64,000 bases of DNA from Aliagarivorans taiwanensis DSM 22990 (GCF_000429505.1 NZ_AUBZ01000022.1:1-64000); one strand, 5' to 3'; positions 34,481-43,705 are shown, counted from the stretch's first letter. Translations and numbers: made by a program. The notes: generated from the letters alone by a model not told the origin.

Positions 34481-35723
34481 CCGCTAGCCCCTTATCCTGC
34501 TCGGAGCGCTTGCTTCGGGCGGGGTCTTGCAAGCTAACAAAAGCCACCAGCGCCAACACGCTCAGTGTCACCACCGACACGCCAACCACTCCCAGCCACG
34601 CCCAGCGCTGATAGAACGGTTCAATCATAAAAGCCCCTAGCGCAGCCCCCAGGTAGTAGCTGATTACATAGAGCGCCGAGGCGCTGGCCTTGGCCTGAGT
34701 CGCCCGTTGATTCACATAGGCGCTGGCCTGAGAGTGGGTGAGGAAAAAGCCACTGCTGAGCAGGGCCAAGGCGGCCAGAATCAATAGCAAGTTGCCGGTG
34801 GCCGATAACAAGCTAGCGCCAATCATCACCAGCAAGCCACAGCTTATACCACGACGCATTCCCCAGCGCTGTGCCAAACGCCCGGACTGAGTCGCCGTAA
34901 AAGTACCCGCCAGATAGGCGAGAAACAGCATCGACAACCAACTGGACGGCAGCTCATAGGGCGGCTCCGCCAACAAGAAGGTTAGGTAGTTAAACTGCTG
35001 GGTGAAGATACCGAAGCCCCCACCGCCCACCGCAAAGGCCACTAATAGCGGCCAGCGTTTTAGGTGCAAGCCATAGTTACTTAGACTCTGGAGCAAACGC
35101 CAGGGTTTGCGCTCGCGTGGTGGCTCATCGGGCAACAGGTAGTGAACCAGTGTCGCCACCACCAAACTTAAGGCCGCTATCGCCATAAATGCCCACTGCC
35201 ACGAGCCCATCAGCTCAGCTCCCCAGCCAGAAATCAGACGCCCACCAATCCCGCCAATGGAGTTGGCGGCGATAAAGATCCCCACCGCTTTGATAAGCTT
35301 AGGCGGCTCGAGCAGCTCGCCGAGGAAGGCCACCGCCACCGCCGGTATGCCGGCCAGTACCAATCCTTGGGCAAAGCGCAGTGCCAGCAAGTAATTAAAA
35401 TCCAGCTCACCAGCAAAGGCGATCACCAAGGTCAGCAATGGGCTAAACCACAACGAGCCCAGCAAGATCTTACGTCGTCCAAAGCTATCGGATGCCGAGG
35501 CCAGCACCGCCAAGCCCAACGCCAGCCCCAGCATGGCATAAGAGAGCATTCCGCTGGCTTCAAGGGTCGAGAGCTGGTAGCGCTCGCGAAACATCGGCAG
35601 CAAGGGCTGCACCAGATACAGATTGAAGAAGGTAATCAATGAGGCCAACGATACCGCCAGGGTCGCCCGCCAAAATGTCGAATTAAGCAAGTGCCCTCCC
35701 TGGGTAATTCTCACAAGATACAT
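34473..35723 (-). CDS. MFS transporter (YnfM-like)
   Basis: 416 residues with twelve hydrophobic segments. SASDSFGRRKILLGSLW is the MFS loop 2-3 motif, and FAQGLVLAGIPAVAVAFLGE resembles the YnfM/arabinose-efflux group. The substrate is not known. The ATG at 35723 lacks a clear ribosome site; a TTG at 35690 lies too close to GGAGGG, so the start is uncertain. Its start faces the leader of the first condensation-domain gene. Confidence 0.8.
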   Translation of the reverse strand: MYLVRITQGGHLLNSTFWRATLAVSLASLITFFNLYLVQPLLPMFRERYQLSTLEASGMLSYAMLGLALGLAVLASASDSFGRRKILLGSLWFSPLLTLVIAFAGELDFNYLLALRFAQGLVLAGIPAVAVAFLGELLEPPKLIKAVGIFIAANSIGGIGGRLISGWGAELMGSWQWAFMAIAALSLVVATLVHYLLPDEPPRERKPWRLLQSLSNYGLHLKRWPLLVAFAVGGGGFGIFTQQFNYLTFLLAEPPYELPSSWLSMLFLAYLAGTFTATQSGRLAQRWGMRRGISCGLLVMIGASLLSATGNLLLILAALALLSSGFFLTHSQASAYVNQRATQAKASASALYVISYYLGAALGAFMIEPFYQRWAWLGVVGVSVVTLSVLALVAFVSLQDPARSKRSEQDKGLAAS

Positions 35724-35724
35724 G

Positions 35725-35806
35725 GGGTTTTGTTAAGTTCATCCTACTGCCTGAGAGTGTAACGGTGAAATAATGGACCTTTCTACTAGCCAAAAGCCGC
35801 ATCCCT
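35725..35806 (+). repeat. Duplicated leader, copy 1, before condensation-domain gene 1
   Basis: Begins GGGTTTTGTTAAGTTCATCC, continuing TACTGCCTG, then diverges partly (GTGAAATAATG shared). The same block starts at 37091. In both cases the block starts exactly 82 bases before the ATG of the following gene. Confidence 0.75.
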
Positions 35807-37060
35807 ATGACTAAGCTGTATCGTCACCTGGAAGCCTACGAGTACATCTTTGCTGAGGGCTCCGCCCTAGGCTCGATGACCGTGGTTAACCTTGCATTCT
35901 TGAAAGGCAAGTTTTACCAACATGCCCTAGCTCGCGCCGTCGAGCGCCTTCAAAAACAGTTCCAGCCACTTAACGTTGGCATTGCCAAGCACGCAGAGAA
36001 CTGGCATTTCACCCAAAGCCATCAAGCGGTTGCCATCAGCGTTGAGCTCGCGCCCGATCCCTCTCGCCTCAAATCTCTGGCCTTCCAAACAATGGAAGAA
36101 GAGTGTGAGGCGAGCTTTGACCTAACGGGACCACTGTGGCGTATCAGAGTTATTCTCGGAAAAGATCAGCATGCACTGTTTTTATCGGCCCATCATAGCA
36201 TATGCGATGGCATCTCCGTGCAGCTGCTGCTGGACCGCCTGGTGGCAGAGTTAAACTGCCCGAGCGAGGCCCAAGAGCAAACGCCGATCCCGCCTTCAGG
36301 CAGTGACTGCGTTGCCCACCAGCAGACCGATCTGAGCCAAACCCCGTTCACCAGCGGCAATGAACCCGAAGATATGAGCGCCTGGGTAGACACCAGCCAG
36401 GCAATGACCTTGCGTAACCGTACCGCATGGTTGGATATTGAAAAAAATGAGCTGAAAAGCTTGCTGCAACAGTGCCGCCAACATGGCGTCACTCTTAATA
36501 GCTTGCTGTTTGCGGTCATTGCCAAAGCGCTAGCGAGCATTGCTGAGTGCCCGGTGAGCCACGTGGAATGTAGCGGCAACGTCAATACTCGCCCCTACTG
36601 CCAACCCGAGATCGCCAACCAAGCACTGGGCGTGTTTGCCTCCAGCTTCTCCATTGATGTGGCCTGCGATGGCAATCCTTGGCAGATGGCCAAGCGCTGC
36701 GGTGATGACTTAGCCACCATTATCGACAGCCGTGTCTTTCTTAATACCGCCAAGCACCAGTGGTATCTGAATATGGCCGACAGCCATACGCCGCCACCGC
36801 TCGGGCGCTATACCTGCGCGCACCTATCTAACCTCGGCAGACTTGCCTTCAGTCAGACTGATCCAACACTGCCACTGCACATCACCGACAGCTATTTCAC
36901 CTCAGGACAACAGCAATCGGGTTCGGTGTTTTGGGTGGGAGCGGCAACAGTCGGCTCACGGTTAAATCTGGTGATTAACTGTGTTCAGCCTTTGGTAAGC
37001 GAGCCGATGCGGCTGGCGTTTATCGAGCAACTGAAGGATGGCCTGCTGGAATTAGCGTAA
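35807..37060 (+). CDS. Stand-alone condensation-domain acyltransferase-like protein 1
   Basis: 417 residues. The catalytic HHxxxDG motif is visible in SAHHSICDGISVQLLLDRLV (about residues 127-146), and the second-half pattern RPYCQPEIANQALGVFASSF is as in condensation/PapA/alcohol acyltransferase domains. There is no carrier protein, adenylation domain or polyketide gene nearby, so it probably transfers an acyl group from CoA or from a free carrier to an alcohol or amine. It is a tandem paralogue of the next gene, sharing promoter region and much of the N-terminal sequence (FAEGSA-x-GSMTVVNLA). Confidence 0.78.
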   Translation: MTKLYRHLEAYEYIFAEGSALGSMTVVNLAFLKGKFYQHALARAVERLQKQFQPLNVGIAKHAENWHFTQSHQAVAISVELAPDPSRLKSLAFQTMEEECEASFDLTGPLWRIRVILGKDQHALFLSAHHSICDGISVQLLLDRLVAELNCPSEAQEQTPIPPSGSDCVAHQQTDLSQTPFTSGNEPEDMSAWVDTSQAMTLRNRTAWLDIEKNELKSLLQQCRQHGVTLNSLLFAVIAKALASIAECPVSHVECSGNVNTRPYCQPEIANQALGVFASSFSIDVACDGNPWQMAKRCGDDLATIIDSRVFLNTAKHQWYLNMADSHTPPPLGRYTCAHLSNLGRLAFSQTDPTLPLHITDSYFTSGQQQSGSVFWVGAATVGSRLNLVINCVQPLVSEPMRLAFIEQLKDGLLELA

Positions 37061-37090
37061 GCGGCGCAACTCTTACCCATAACATTTGCA

Positions 37091-37172
37091 GGGTTTTGTT
37101 AAGTTCATCCTACTGCCTGTCATGTTAATAGTGAAATAATGCCCTCTCCTATTAACCGATAGCCGTATTCCC
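37091..37172 (+). repeat. Duplicated leader, copy 2, before condensation-domain gene 2
   Basis: GGGTTTTGTTAAGTTCATCC then TACTGCCTG, followed by a more diverged stretch with GTGAAATAATG, ending at ATG 37173, 82 bases after the block starts. Shows that the duplication unit included the promoter/leader. Confidence 0.75.
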
Positions 37173-38429
37173 ATGACAAAGCTGTATCGTCCCCTGGAAG
37201 CCTTCGAACATATCTTCGCCGAAGGCTCTGCCGACGGCTCTATGACCGTTGTCAATCTTGCCTTGCTGGAAGGCACGCTGGAACTGGAAGACATCGCCGC
37301 CGCTGCCGATCGCCTGCAAGCCCAGTATCAGATCCTTAATGTCGGGATCGCTAAACACGGTGAGCGTTGGCACTTTGTGCCCAGCGAGCTCCCCGTATCG
37401 ATTAACTACGAAGTGACCCCGAGCCACCTCAGCCTCAAGTCCTTCGCCTTTCAACAAATGGAAGCCGAGTGCGAGATGCGCTTTAACCAGGACGGGCCGC
37501 TGTGGCGCATCCGAGTCATCTTAGGGGAGAGCCACCACGCCTTGCTAATTGCGAGCCACCATAGCATCTGTGACGGCATCTCTGCGCAGCTAATGCTCGA
37601 CCAGTTGGTAGCCGAGCTCAACGCCCCTAGCCAAACCCAAACCATGGCGCCCATCCCCAGCTCGGTGAGTCAGTGCGTAATGCACCAAGTGACCGATCTT
37701 GAAGACACCCCGTTTACCAGCGAGCGAATACCTGATCGTTTGGCTGCTTGGGTCGATACTAGCCAGCCGATCACCATGAACAACAGTCTGGCATGGCTGG
37801 ATATCGAAGATCATTACCTACAAGGCCTGCTGCGCCAATGTCGCCAACAGGGCGTTACCCTGAACAGCCTGCTGACCAGCGTGATCACCAAGGCTCTGGC
37901 GCGAATTGCCACCTCGCCGGTGACTCAAGTTGATTGCAGCGCTAACGCCAACGCCCGCCCCTATTGCGACCCTAAATACGCCGATAATGAGTTAGGCGCC
38001 TTCGCCGCTTGCTTCTCCATCGATGTCGACACCCGCGACAGCACCTGGCAGATTGCCCAGAAGACCGGGGCTCAGCTAGCGGCGATTGTGGACAACCGCT
38101 CACTGCTCAACAGTTGTAAGCATGAGTGGTTTGAGAAGCGCGCCGAGAAGGCCTTCCCCTTCCCACCGCTGGGCCGTCATACCTGCTTGCACTTCTCCAA
38201 TCTGGGAAGGCTTAGCTTTAGCCAATGCGACGAAGCGCTGCCGCTGCGCGTCACCGATTGCTATTTTAGCTCCGGCCAGCACAAGTCCGGCTCGGTGTTT
38301 TGGGTGGGCGCATCCACAGTCAACGGAAGCTTGAACCTGACCATTAACTGCGTGCGCCCTTTAGTGCCCGACTCGATGAAACTGCAGTTCCTGCAAGAGC
38401 TAGAACATGGCCTGATGGCGCTGCTTTAA
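37173..38429 (+). CDS. Stand-alone condensation-domain acyltransferase-like protein 2
   Basis: 418 residues, closely related to the preceding gene throughout. HHxxxDG appears in ASHHSICDGISAQLMLDQLV, again near residues 127-146, and NARPYCDPKYADNELGAFAACFSIDV matches the second motif region. Both copies keep the catalytic His and Asp, so neither looks decayed. Followed by a perfect terminator at 38441. Product unknown; a conjugated lipid or ester is the natural expectation for this fold. Confidence 0.78.
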   Translation: MTKLYRPLEAFEHIFAEGSADGSMTVVNLALLEGTLELEDIAAAADRLQAQYQILNVGIAKHGERWHFVPSELPVSINYEVTPSHLSLKSFAFQQMEAECEMRFNQDGPLWRIRVILGESHHALLIASHHSICDGISAQLMLDQLVAELNAPSQTQTMAPIPSSVSQCVMHQVTDLEDTPFTSERIPDRLAAWVDTSQPITMNNSLAWLDIEDHYLQGLLRQCRQQGVTLNSLLTSVITKALARIATSPVTQVDCSANANARPYCDPKYADNELGAFAACFSIDVDTRDSTWQIAQKTGAQLAAIVDNRSLLNSCKHEWFEKRAEKAFPFPPLGRHTCLHFSNLGRLSFSQCDEALPLRVTDCYFSSGQHKSGSVFWVGASTVNGSLNLTINCVRPLVPDSMKLQFLQELEHGLMALL

Positions 38430-38440
38430 AACGTAAACCG

Positions 38441-38470
38441 CAGGTAAGCCATAGCATTATGGCTTACCTG
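38441..38470 (+). terminator. Terminator after condensation-domain gene 2
   Basis: CAGGTAAGCCATA, loop GCAT, TATGGCTTACCTG: a perfect 13-bp stem 11 bases after the stop, followed by a pyrimidine-rich stretch rather than a pure T run. The remaining gap to 38786 shows no gene. Confidence 0.7.
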
Positions 38471-38786
38471 ACTCTTCCTTCGTTCCCCACTCATTCTTAC
38501 CTTATTCTCCACCTTGTTTTCCTTCTGGGCTCAGCTTCCGGCGTCGGTTAGCCCCTGCCAAGCAAAGCTTCCACCACTCAAGACCGCAATGATCCAGCCA
38601 AATGAAACAGAAAGGTTTTTGTGACGTTCCTAATAGTTATCGGAGTTAAGCAGATCTGAGCTTGGCGAAGGTCAAAGCCGACACTAAACTTAAGCTGCTT
38701 AGGATGAGGCTGCCCCGTTGCTTGGCGTAGGCCAAGATACAACGAGGGTATAACGGCCAGCATTGGCCCCACGCAGGACGCGTGCT

Positions 38787-39287
38787 ATGACACAAACACA
38801 GATTCTTAGTCTAGAACGTAAACAGGTGGTCGACGTGATCACCGAACGATTGCTTTTGGGCGATTGGCGGGTCATGACCCTCTCTTACCTTGCCGAATGC
38901 GGCGACTGGAGCGAGGAGCAGCTGGCGCAGCTGTTTCCCAGCTATCAGGTATTGGTGGTCGCGGTAAATCAAAGCCTGACCCAACACTTCGTTGACCATC
39001 TCGATCTTAGCAGCCGTGAGCGCCTGCGAGAGTCGTGGCTGGAGAGCCTCGATTCCAGCCATTTCAGTGCGATTGTGATGCTGTTTCTCGATGCCTCTCA
39101 GGAAGAGAGTGTCGCTTGGCGATTAGCTAATGTGGGTTGGACCGTACTCTCCAACCAAGTCGCCGCCAAGCTTGGCTATCACGCGGTGAACGAGGACCTG
39201 CCTTGGTTGCTGGGCAAATCTATGTTGATGCTGGTGAATCAGCGCAAACACTTTCCCACAGCACGGCATACCGCCAAGGCGGGTTAG
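38787..39287 (+). CDS. TetR-like putative regulator
   Basis: 166 residues from ATG 38787 (AGGA 8 bases upstream; a TTG at 38763 would add eight residues). The first 60 residues have the three-helix pattern of a TetR HTH (VITERLLLGDWRVMTLSYLAECGDWSEEQLAQLFPSYQVLVVAVNQSL, described by residues 14-61), though the motif is not canonical. The rest is helical with no cysteine or recognisable ligand site. It follows the acyltransferase pair and could regulate it; that is inference from position only. Confidence 0.55.
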   Translation: MTQTQILSLERKQVVDVITERLLLGDWRVMTLSYLAECGDWSEEQLAQLFPSYQVLVVAVNQSLTQHFVDHLDLSSRERLRESWLESLDSSHFSAIVMLFLDASQEESVAWRLANVGWTVLSNQVAAKLGYHAVNEDLPWLLGKSMLMLVNQRKHFPTARHTAKAG

Positions 39288-39817
39288 CGGAGATCTTCCG
39301 GTAGCAGCGAGTAGAGTGCGGCGTAGCAGGGTTGCCCATTGTCGGTGACCCGCTGCCGAGCCAGCGCTTCAAACTGCGCGCCTACTTTCTCAGCGACCCG
39401 GCGACTGGCCAAGTTATGTTCGGCAATCACCAACTCTATCCGTCTTAGCTGGTAGGCCTCAAAGGCATTCTCAGCGAACAAACGCACCGCTTCACTGGCG
39501 ATCCCTTTGTTGGCACAGGACTCACGCACCCAGTAGCCGAGGTTGCCCACTCGGTAGTGCCAATCGATCCGGTTAAGCGCGATACCGCCAACAAACTGTT
39601 GGTTGTAGCGATCGAACATCCCCATATCGAAGGCGACGTTCTTGGCCAAGGCGAGCTGGCTCATCTGCAGCCAGCTCAGGCTCTCTTGCTCTGGGTAGTC
39701 TTCGGTCATCCACTCCAGCCAACGCTGGCCGCTGGCGGCACTCTCACGCACCGCTTCCGCATGGGCCGGGGCATCGCTATCGAGATAGGGACGAATCGTA
39801 ATCAGCTGTCCAAACAT
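39284..39817 (-). CDS. GNAT N-acetyltransferase (RimJ/RimL-like)
   Basis: 177 residues from ATG 39817 with a perfect GGAGGT site 6 bases upstream. Motif A-like segment YWVRESCANKGIASEAVRLFAENAFEAYQLRRIEL (residues 89-123) and the NLASRRVAEKVGAQFE motif are those of ribosomal-protein-type acetyltransferases. It acetylates an amino group with acetyl-CoA; the target is not known. Its 3' end overlaps the TetR-like gene by 4 bases. Confidence 0.85.
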   Translation of the reverse strand: MFGQLITIRPYLDSDAPAHAEAVRESAASGQRWLEWMTEDYPEQESLSWLQMSQLALAKNVAFDMGMFDRYNQQFVGGIALNRIDWHYRVGNLGYWVRESCANKGIASEAVRLFAENAFEAYQLRRIELVIAEHNLASRRVAEKVGAQFEALARQRVTDNGQPCYAALYSLLPEDLR

Positions 39818-39837
39818 GGCACCTCCTTTTCCGTAGT

Positions 39838-40191
39838 CTAGGGCACAAGTGCCAAGTACAGGGCAAAGCCTGCCCAAGAAAGGAGCAACAAGATCCATGG
39901 AAGGCGAGGATTGGTCGCTGCATCACTGGAGGTTTGCGGCAATAGTTGGTTGCTATCAAGCTCAGCAGCCTCAGCTTGACGCGCCTTTTCGCGCTGCTGC
40001 TTCTTGCGATGCTTGTCGGCGTCGCGGCGCTTGCTCTTTTGCTGTTTTTTGTATTGCTCAATGCCCTTTTGAATGCCTTGGGCGATCAACTTGGTTTGTT
40101 CTTTGCTTTGACCCGGCCGTTGCGTCGACTTTGCGATGGCCATGGCTTCTGCCTCAGTTTCTGGGGAAACCTGATTGTGCTGCTTTTTCAT
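39838..40191 (-). CDS. DUF2956 family protein
   Basis: 117 residues from ATG 40191. VSPETEAEAMAIAKSTQRPGQSKEQTKLIAQGIQKGIEQYKKQQK (residues 7-50) is the DUF2956 core, followed by a strongly charged, Lys/Arg/Gln-rich coiled segment and a C-terminal membrane helix (PWILLLLSWAGFALYLAL). A tail-anchored topology with a charged cytoplasmic head is likely. No function is known. The frame is open upstream to 40308, but the family begins at MKKQ. Confidence 0.8.
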   Translation of the reverse strand: MKKQHNQVSPETEAEAMAIAKSTQRPGQSKEQTKLIAQGIQKGIEQYKKQQKSKRRDADKHRKKQQREKARQAEAAELDSNQLLPQTSSDAATNPRLPWILLLLSWAGFALYLALVP

Positions 40192-40365
40192 TACTGCCCA
40201 TTCAGCGATTGCGGAAACGCCCAAGTTAGCCCAATCCCCCACTGAATTAAAGTTTTTTAAACTGTTAAATAAAGTCGCATAAGTCACCGCCAAACAGGCG
40301 CAGATCACTGAATTTTCGCAGTAAAACCAATAAAATTGACCGAGTTTTTCATAAGGAACGTGTAC

Positions 40366-41577
40366 ATGTTTAGAACTCCCCTCTTGGGTGCTCAGATGCT
40401 GTTGGTTGCCTTTGGCGCAACCACCCTGGTACCCCTACTTACCGGGATCAGTCCTAACCTGGCGCTACTTGGCGCGGGTGTGGGTACCCTGATCTTCCAA
40501 CTCTGTACCAAGCGACAGATCCCCATCTACCTAGGTAGTTCGTTTGCCTTTATCGGACCGATCATCCTCGGCGCTCAGCAGTTTGGCATGCCCGCCACAC
40601 TCAGCGGATTGATGGCTGCCGGTGTGGTCTTTTTGATTGTCAGTGCCATTGTGCGCCTGCGCGGCGTTCAAGTCATCGAGCGCTTCCTGCCCCCCGTGGT
40701 GGTTGGCCCGGTAATTATGGTGATTGGTCTTGGCCTGGCTCCAGTTGCGGTAAATATGGCGCTGGGTAAAACCGGTGACGGTGCGGCGCAGTTGGTGCCA
40801 CAAAACGTAGCGCTAGTGCTATCGCTGGCCTCACTGGTGACCACCATCGCCATCTCCATCTTCGCCAAAGGCATGCTCAAACTAATGCCGATTATGTGCG
40901 GGGTACTGGTAGGTTATGCATTGGCGCTGTTCTACGGCGTGGTGGATTTCTCAGGGGTTGAAGCGGCCGCGTGGTTGGCCATGCCGGAGTTTGTTCACCC
41001 TGAGTTTAACTGGCAAGCCATCCTGTTTATTGCGCCAATCGGCCTGATTGTCACCATCGAGCACTTCGGCGATATCCTGGCCATCTCGAATGTGACCGGC
41101 AAGAACTTTGTTGAGAAGCCGGGTATCCACCGCTCGCTGATGGGTGACGGCCTGGCTACCATGGCAGCAGCTAGCTTCGGTGGTCCACCGGTGGTGAGCT
41201 ACGGTGAGGTAACCGGTGCAGTTAGCCTACTGAAAACCTATAACCCGGTGATTATGACCTGGACCGCGTGTTTCGCGATTGCTCTGGCCTTTATCGGCAA
41301 GACCGGTGCGCTACTGCTGTCGATTCCAGTTCCAGTAATGGGCGGGATCATGTGTCTGCTGTTTGGTGCCATCGCCGCAGTGGGTCTGAAAACCCTGATC
41401 GACAAGCAAGTGGATATCAACGAGCCACGTAACTTGGTGATTGTATCGGTGACCTTGGTATTCGGTATCGGCGGTATGGTACTTCAGTGGGGCGACTTTA
41501 GCCTGCAAGGCGTAGGTCTGTGCGGTATCGTGGCCATCTTGCTCAATCAGGTGTTGCCTCAGGCAAAACACGATTAA
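40366..41577 (+). CDS. uraA: Uracil permease
   Basis: 403 residues, about 14 membrane segments. NCS2 hallmarks: YLGSSFAFIGP near residue 55, the conserved IVTIEHFGDILAISNVTGKNF, and SFGGPPVVSYGEVTGAVSLLK, which form the proton-coupled uracil site. ATG 40366 has AAGGA 9 bases upstream; a TTG at 40336 would add ten residues. Imports uracil into the cytoplasm. upp is not adjacent. Confidence 0.92.
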   Translation: MFRTPLLGAQMLLVAFGATTLVPLLTGISPNLALLGAGVGTLIFQLCTKRQIPIYLGSSFAFIGPIILGAQQFGMPATLSGLMAAGVVFLIVSAIVRLRGVQVIERFLPPVVVGPVIMVIGLGLAPVAVNMALGKTGDGAAQLVPQNVALVLSLASLVTTIAISIFAKGMLKLMPIMCGVLVGYALALFYGVVDFSGVEAAAWLAMPEFVHPEFNWQAILFIAPIGLIVTIEHFGDILAISNVTGKNFVEKPGIHRSLMGDGLATMAAASFGGPPVVSYGEVTGAVSLLKTYNPVIMTWTACFAIALAFIGKTGALLLSIPVPVMGGIMCLLFGAIAAVGLKTLIDKQVDINEPRNLVIVSVTLVFGIGGMVLQWGDFSLQGVGLCGIVAILLNQVLPQAKHD

Positions 41578-41595
41578 GCAAACCCGCTATCTACA

Positions 41596-41627
41596 CAACG
41601 GCCGCACTGGGCGGCCGTTGTTATTTT
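41596..41627 (+). terminator. Terminator after uraA
   Basis: CAACGGCCGC, loop ACTGG, GCGGCCGTTG followed by TTATTTTT. Serves uraA and, read on the other strand, faces the end of the LysE-family gene. Confidence 0.85.
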
Positions 41628-41636
41628 TAACCTACG

Positions 41637-42230
41637 CTATAGCCAAAGCATCACCACACAAGCAGCGGTCAGGCCGCTCATTGCGCCATTAAACACCCGC
41701 TTACTACGCGCATCCTTCAGGCTCAGCGCAATCAACTTACCAAAGATCACCCAGCATGAGTTGGTAAACGGGTTCACCATCAAGAAAGCGAGTACCACCC
41801 ACATCAGCGATAGCCAATAGCCATCACCACTTTGGGTAAAGGTGACCACCGCCGATGAAGCCATCATCCAGGCCTTTGGGTTGAGGTATTGAAAGGCAAA
41901 ACTTTGCGAGAAGCGTAGCGGCTTGGCTCGCTCTTCACCCGCAACTTTCGCTCCTGCGCCAGCCAGCATCTTCCACGCCAGAAACAGTAGGTAGGCAGAG
42001 CCGAGTACTTTTAGCCCCCAATGCAGCTGCGGATAGGTTTGCAGCACCCACCCCAAACCACAGCCCATCAGCAGTAGCATCGAGCAGATACCAGCAGGGA
42101 TACCCGCCATATGCGGTAGGCTGCGCCAGTAGCCAAAGTTAACCCCAGAGTAGGTCAACATCACGTTGTTCGGTCCCGGCGTTCCTGTCATCACAATGGC
42201 AAACACAATTAACGCTAATAAACTCTCCAT
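41637..42230 (-). CDS. LysE/RhtB-family amino-acid exporter
   Basis: 197 residues, five to six membrane segments. TGTPGPNNVMLTYSGVNFG at residues 15-33 is the LysE family signature, and the NPKAWMM segment lies mid-protein. Exports an amino acid or related compound. ATG 42230 has AGGAGG immediately upstream. It is divergent from a MocR-type regulator, with the palindrome TTGTATCGATACAA directly behind its ribosome site. Confidence 0.88.
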   Translation of the reverse strand: MESLLALIVFAIVMTGTPGPNNVMLTYSGVNFGYWRSLPHMAGIPAGICSMLLLMGCGLGWVLQTYPQLHWGLKVLGSAYLLFLAWKMLAGAGAKVAGEERAKPLRFSQSFAFQYLNPKAWMMASSAVVTFTQSGDGYWLSLMWVVLAFLMVNPFTNSCWVIFGKLIALSLKDARSKRVFNGAMSGLTAACVVMLWL

Positions 42231-42240
42231 CGCCCCTCCT

Positions 42241-42254
42241 TTGTATCGATACAA
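42241..42254. promoter_or_regulatory. Perfect palindrome between LysE and MocR genes
   Basis: TTGTATCGATACAA, 14 bases, perfect, 11 bases from the LysE-family start codon and overlapping its likely leader. A candidate operator for the divergent MocR-type regulator. Confidence 0.55.
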
Positions 42255-42343
42255 TTAAGCGAATAACTGATATTTGTCGCTCAATAAGTCATGAATCCAC
42301 CGTATAATGGGCGTTAACTGGATGCAAAGAGATTATTGTCACC

Positions 42344-43705
42344 ATGACAATTTGGAACACTGCCCTCAATAAAGGCAACAAAGCCCAAGCACTGGCGAGT
42401 CTAATCGCCGATGCCATCGCCAACGGCGAGCTACAAGCGGGCGAAAAACTCCCGACCCAACGCGCACTGGCCGAACAGCTGCAGCTGGGGATCGGCACCA
42501 TTACCCGCGCACTAGCGCTGGCCGAGCAGCAAGGACATATCCAGTGCAAGGTGGGCAGTGGCTGTTATGTCAAAGCGCAGAACCAGCGCCAGTGGGGTGA
42601 GGAACAACAGCCCGATAGCCTTGGCATGTGGCAGAACCTAGCGGTGGACCAAGACCGCGCCTCGCCACTGCTGGAGCTGTTTCAGCTCTATCAGCACAAT
42701 CCCGCTCAACTTAACCAGCTGCTCAACGACGAAACTGCTCAAGGGGCGCTGTTCCAGCGGCAGATCTTGGCTGAGTGGCTCAATCAGCCGAGCATGCATG
42801 CCGAGCAACTGTTCTTTTGCTATGGCGGCCAACATGGCCTGCAAACCGCACTATTGGCCTCGGGATTGGCAGGGCAATCACTGATGTGTGAAGAGCTGTG
42901 TTATCCGGGCCTTAGCAACTTGGCGCGCCAGCTCAATATCAAGCTCAAGCCAATAAAACTGGATGAGCAAGGCCTCTGCCCCGATTCGCTAGAAGCGGTG
43001 TTGCAACACAACAGCTGCCGCCACCTCTACCTCACCCCGAATCAGCAAAATCCGACCGCCAGTACCATGTCGCTGGAGCGACGCGAGCGGATTGTCGAAC
43101 TCGCTCAGCGCTACCAACTAACGGTGATTGAAGACGATGTGAGCAGCCCGTTGGCGCAATCGCCCGCCCCCCTGCAGAGCCTGCTGCCCGAGCAAGTCAT
43201 CTATCTAAATAGCTTCTCCAAAGGGGTGTTTCGCGGGCTACGTTTTGGCTACCTGCATGTGCCACAGGCCATGATTCAGGAGTTCACCCGAAGTATTCGT
43301 GCCAATGCCTGGCTGGTAAGCCCACTGTTGATTGATTTAGCCTGCCAGTGGATTAAGCAAGGCCACGCCGAGCACGCATTGGCCCAACAGGCGAGTCAAC
43401 TCAAACAGCGCGCTGCCTTGCTGCATCACTACCTAAAAGGCTTCGACTATCGCTATCAAGAGGGCGGACTACATTGCTGGCTACAGCTGCCCAGCGGCTG
43501 GAGCAGTAATAGCTTTGCCGAGGCGGCCAAACAGCAAGGGCTGGAGCTCGCCTCAGCCGAGCACTTTAGCGTTAGCGGCCAAGTGCCGAATGCGATCCGC
43601 CTGTCGCTGGGCCAGCTCAGTGACAATCTCGCCTTGGACCAAGCATTAGCGCTACTTCGGCAGTTGCTAAATGAGGGCGTACCGAACAGTAGCGATCTTT
43701 GCTAA
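42344..43705 (+). CDS. MocR-type regulator (GntR HTH fused to aminotransferase domain)
   Basis: 453 residues. N-terminal GntR winged HTH (ALASLIADAIANGELQAGEKLPTQRALAEQLQLGIGTITRAL, residues 16-57), then a fold-type-I aminotransferase domain with LTPNQQNPTASTMSL and the PLP lysine in YLNSFSKGVFRGLRFGY. MocR proteins use PLP and an amino ligand as effectors rather than catalysing transamination. It is divergent from the LysE-family exporter, so it likely controls export of the amino acid it senses. Its own promoter region has TATAAT-like GTATAATGG at about 42303. Confidence 0.9.
   Translation: MTIWNTALNKGNKAQALASLIADAIANGELQAGEKLPTQRALAEQLQLGIGTITRALALAEQQGHIQCKVGSGCYVKAQNQRQWGEEQQPDSLGMWQNLAVDQDRASPLLELFQLYQHNPAQLNQLLNDETAQGALFQRQILAEWLNQPSMHAEQLFFCYGGQHGLQTALLASGLAGQSLMCEELCYPGLSNLARQLNIKLKPIKLDEQGLCPDSLEAVLQHNSCRHLYLTPNQQNPTASTMSLERRERIVELAQRYQLTVIEDDVSSPLAQSPAPLQSLLPEQVIYLNSFSKGVFRGLRFGYLHVPQAMIQEFTRSIRANAWLVSPLLIDLACQWIKQGHAEHALAQQASQLKQRAALLHHYLKGFDYRYQEGGLHCWLQLPSGWSSNSFAEAAKQQGLELASAEHFSVSGQVPNAIRLSLGQLSDNLALDQALALLRQLLNEGVPNSSDLC

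Noticed and set aside
35807-38429. Non-ribosomal peptide synthetase fragment
   Set aside because: Both proteins are full-length single condensation-type domains of about 417 residues with their own starts, leaders and a terminator; no adenylation or carrier domains flank them.
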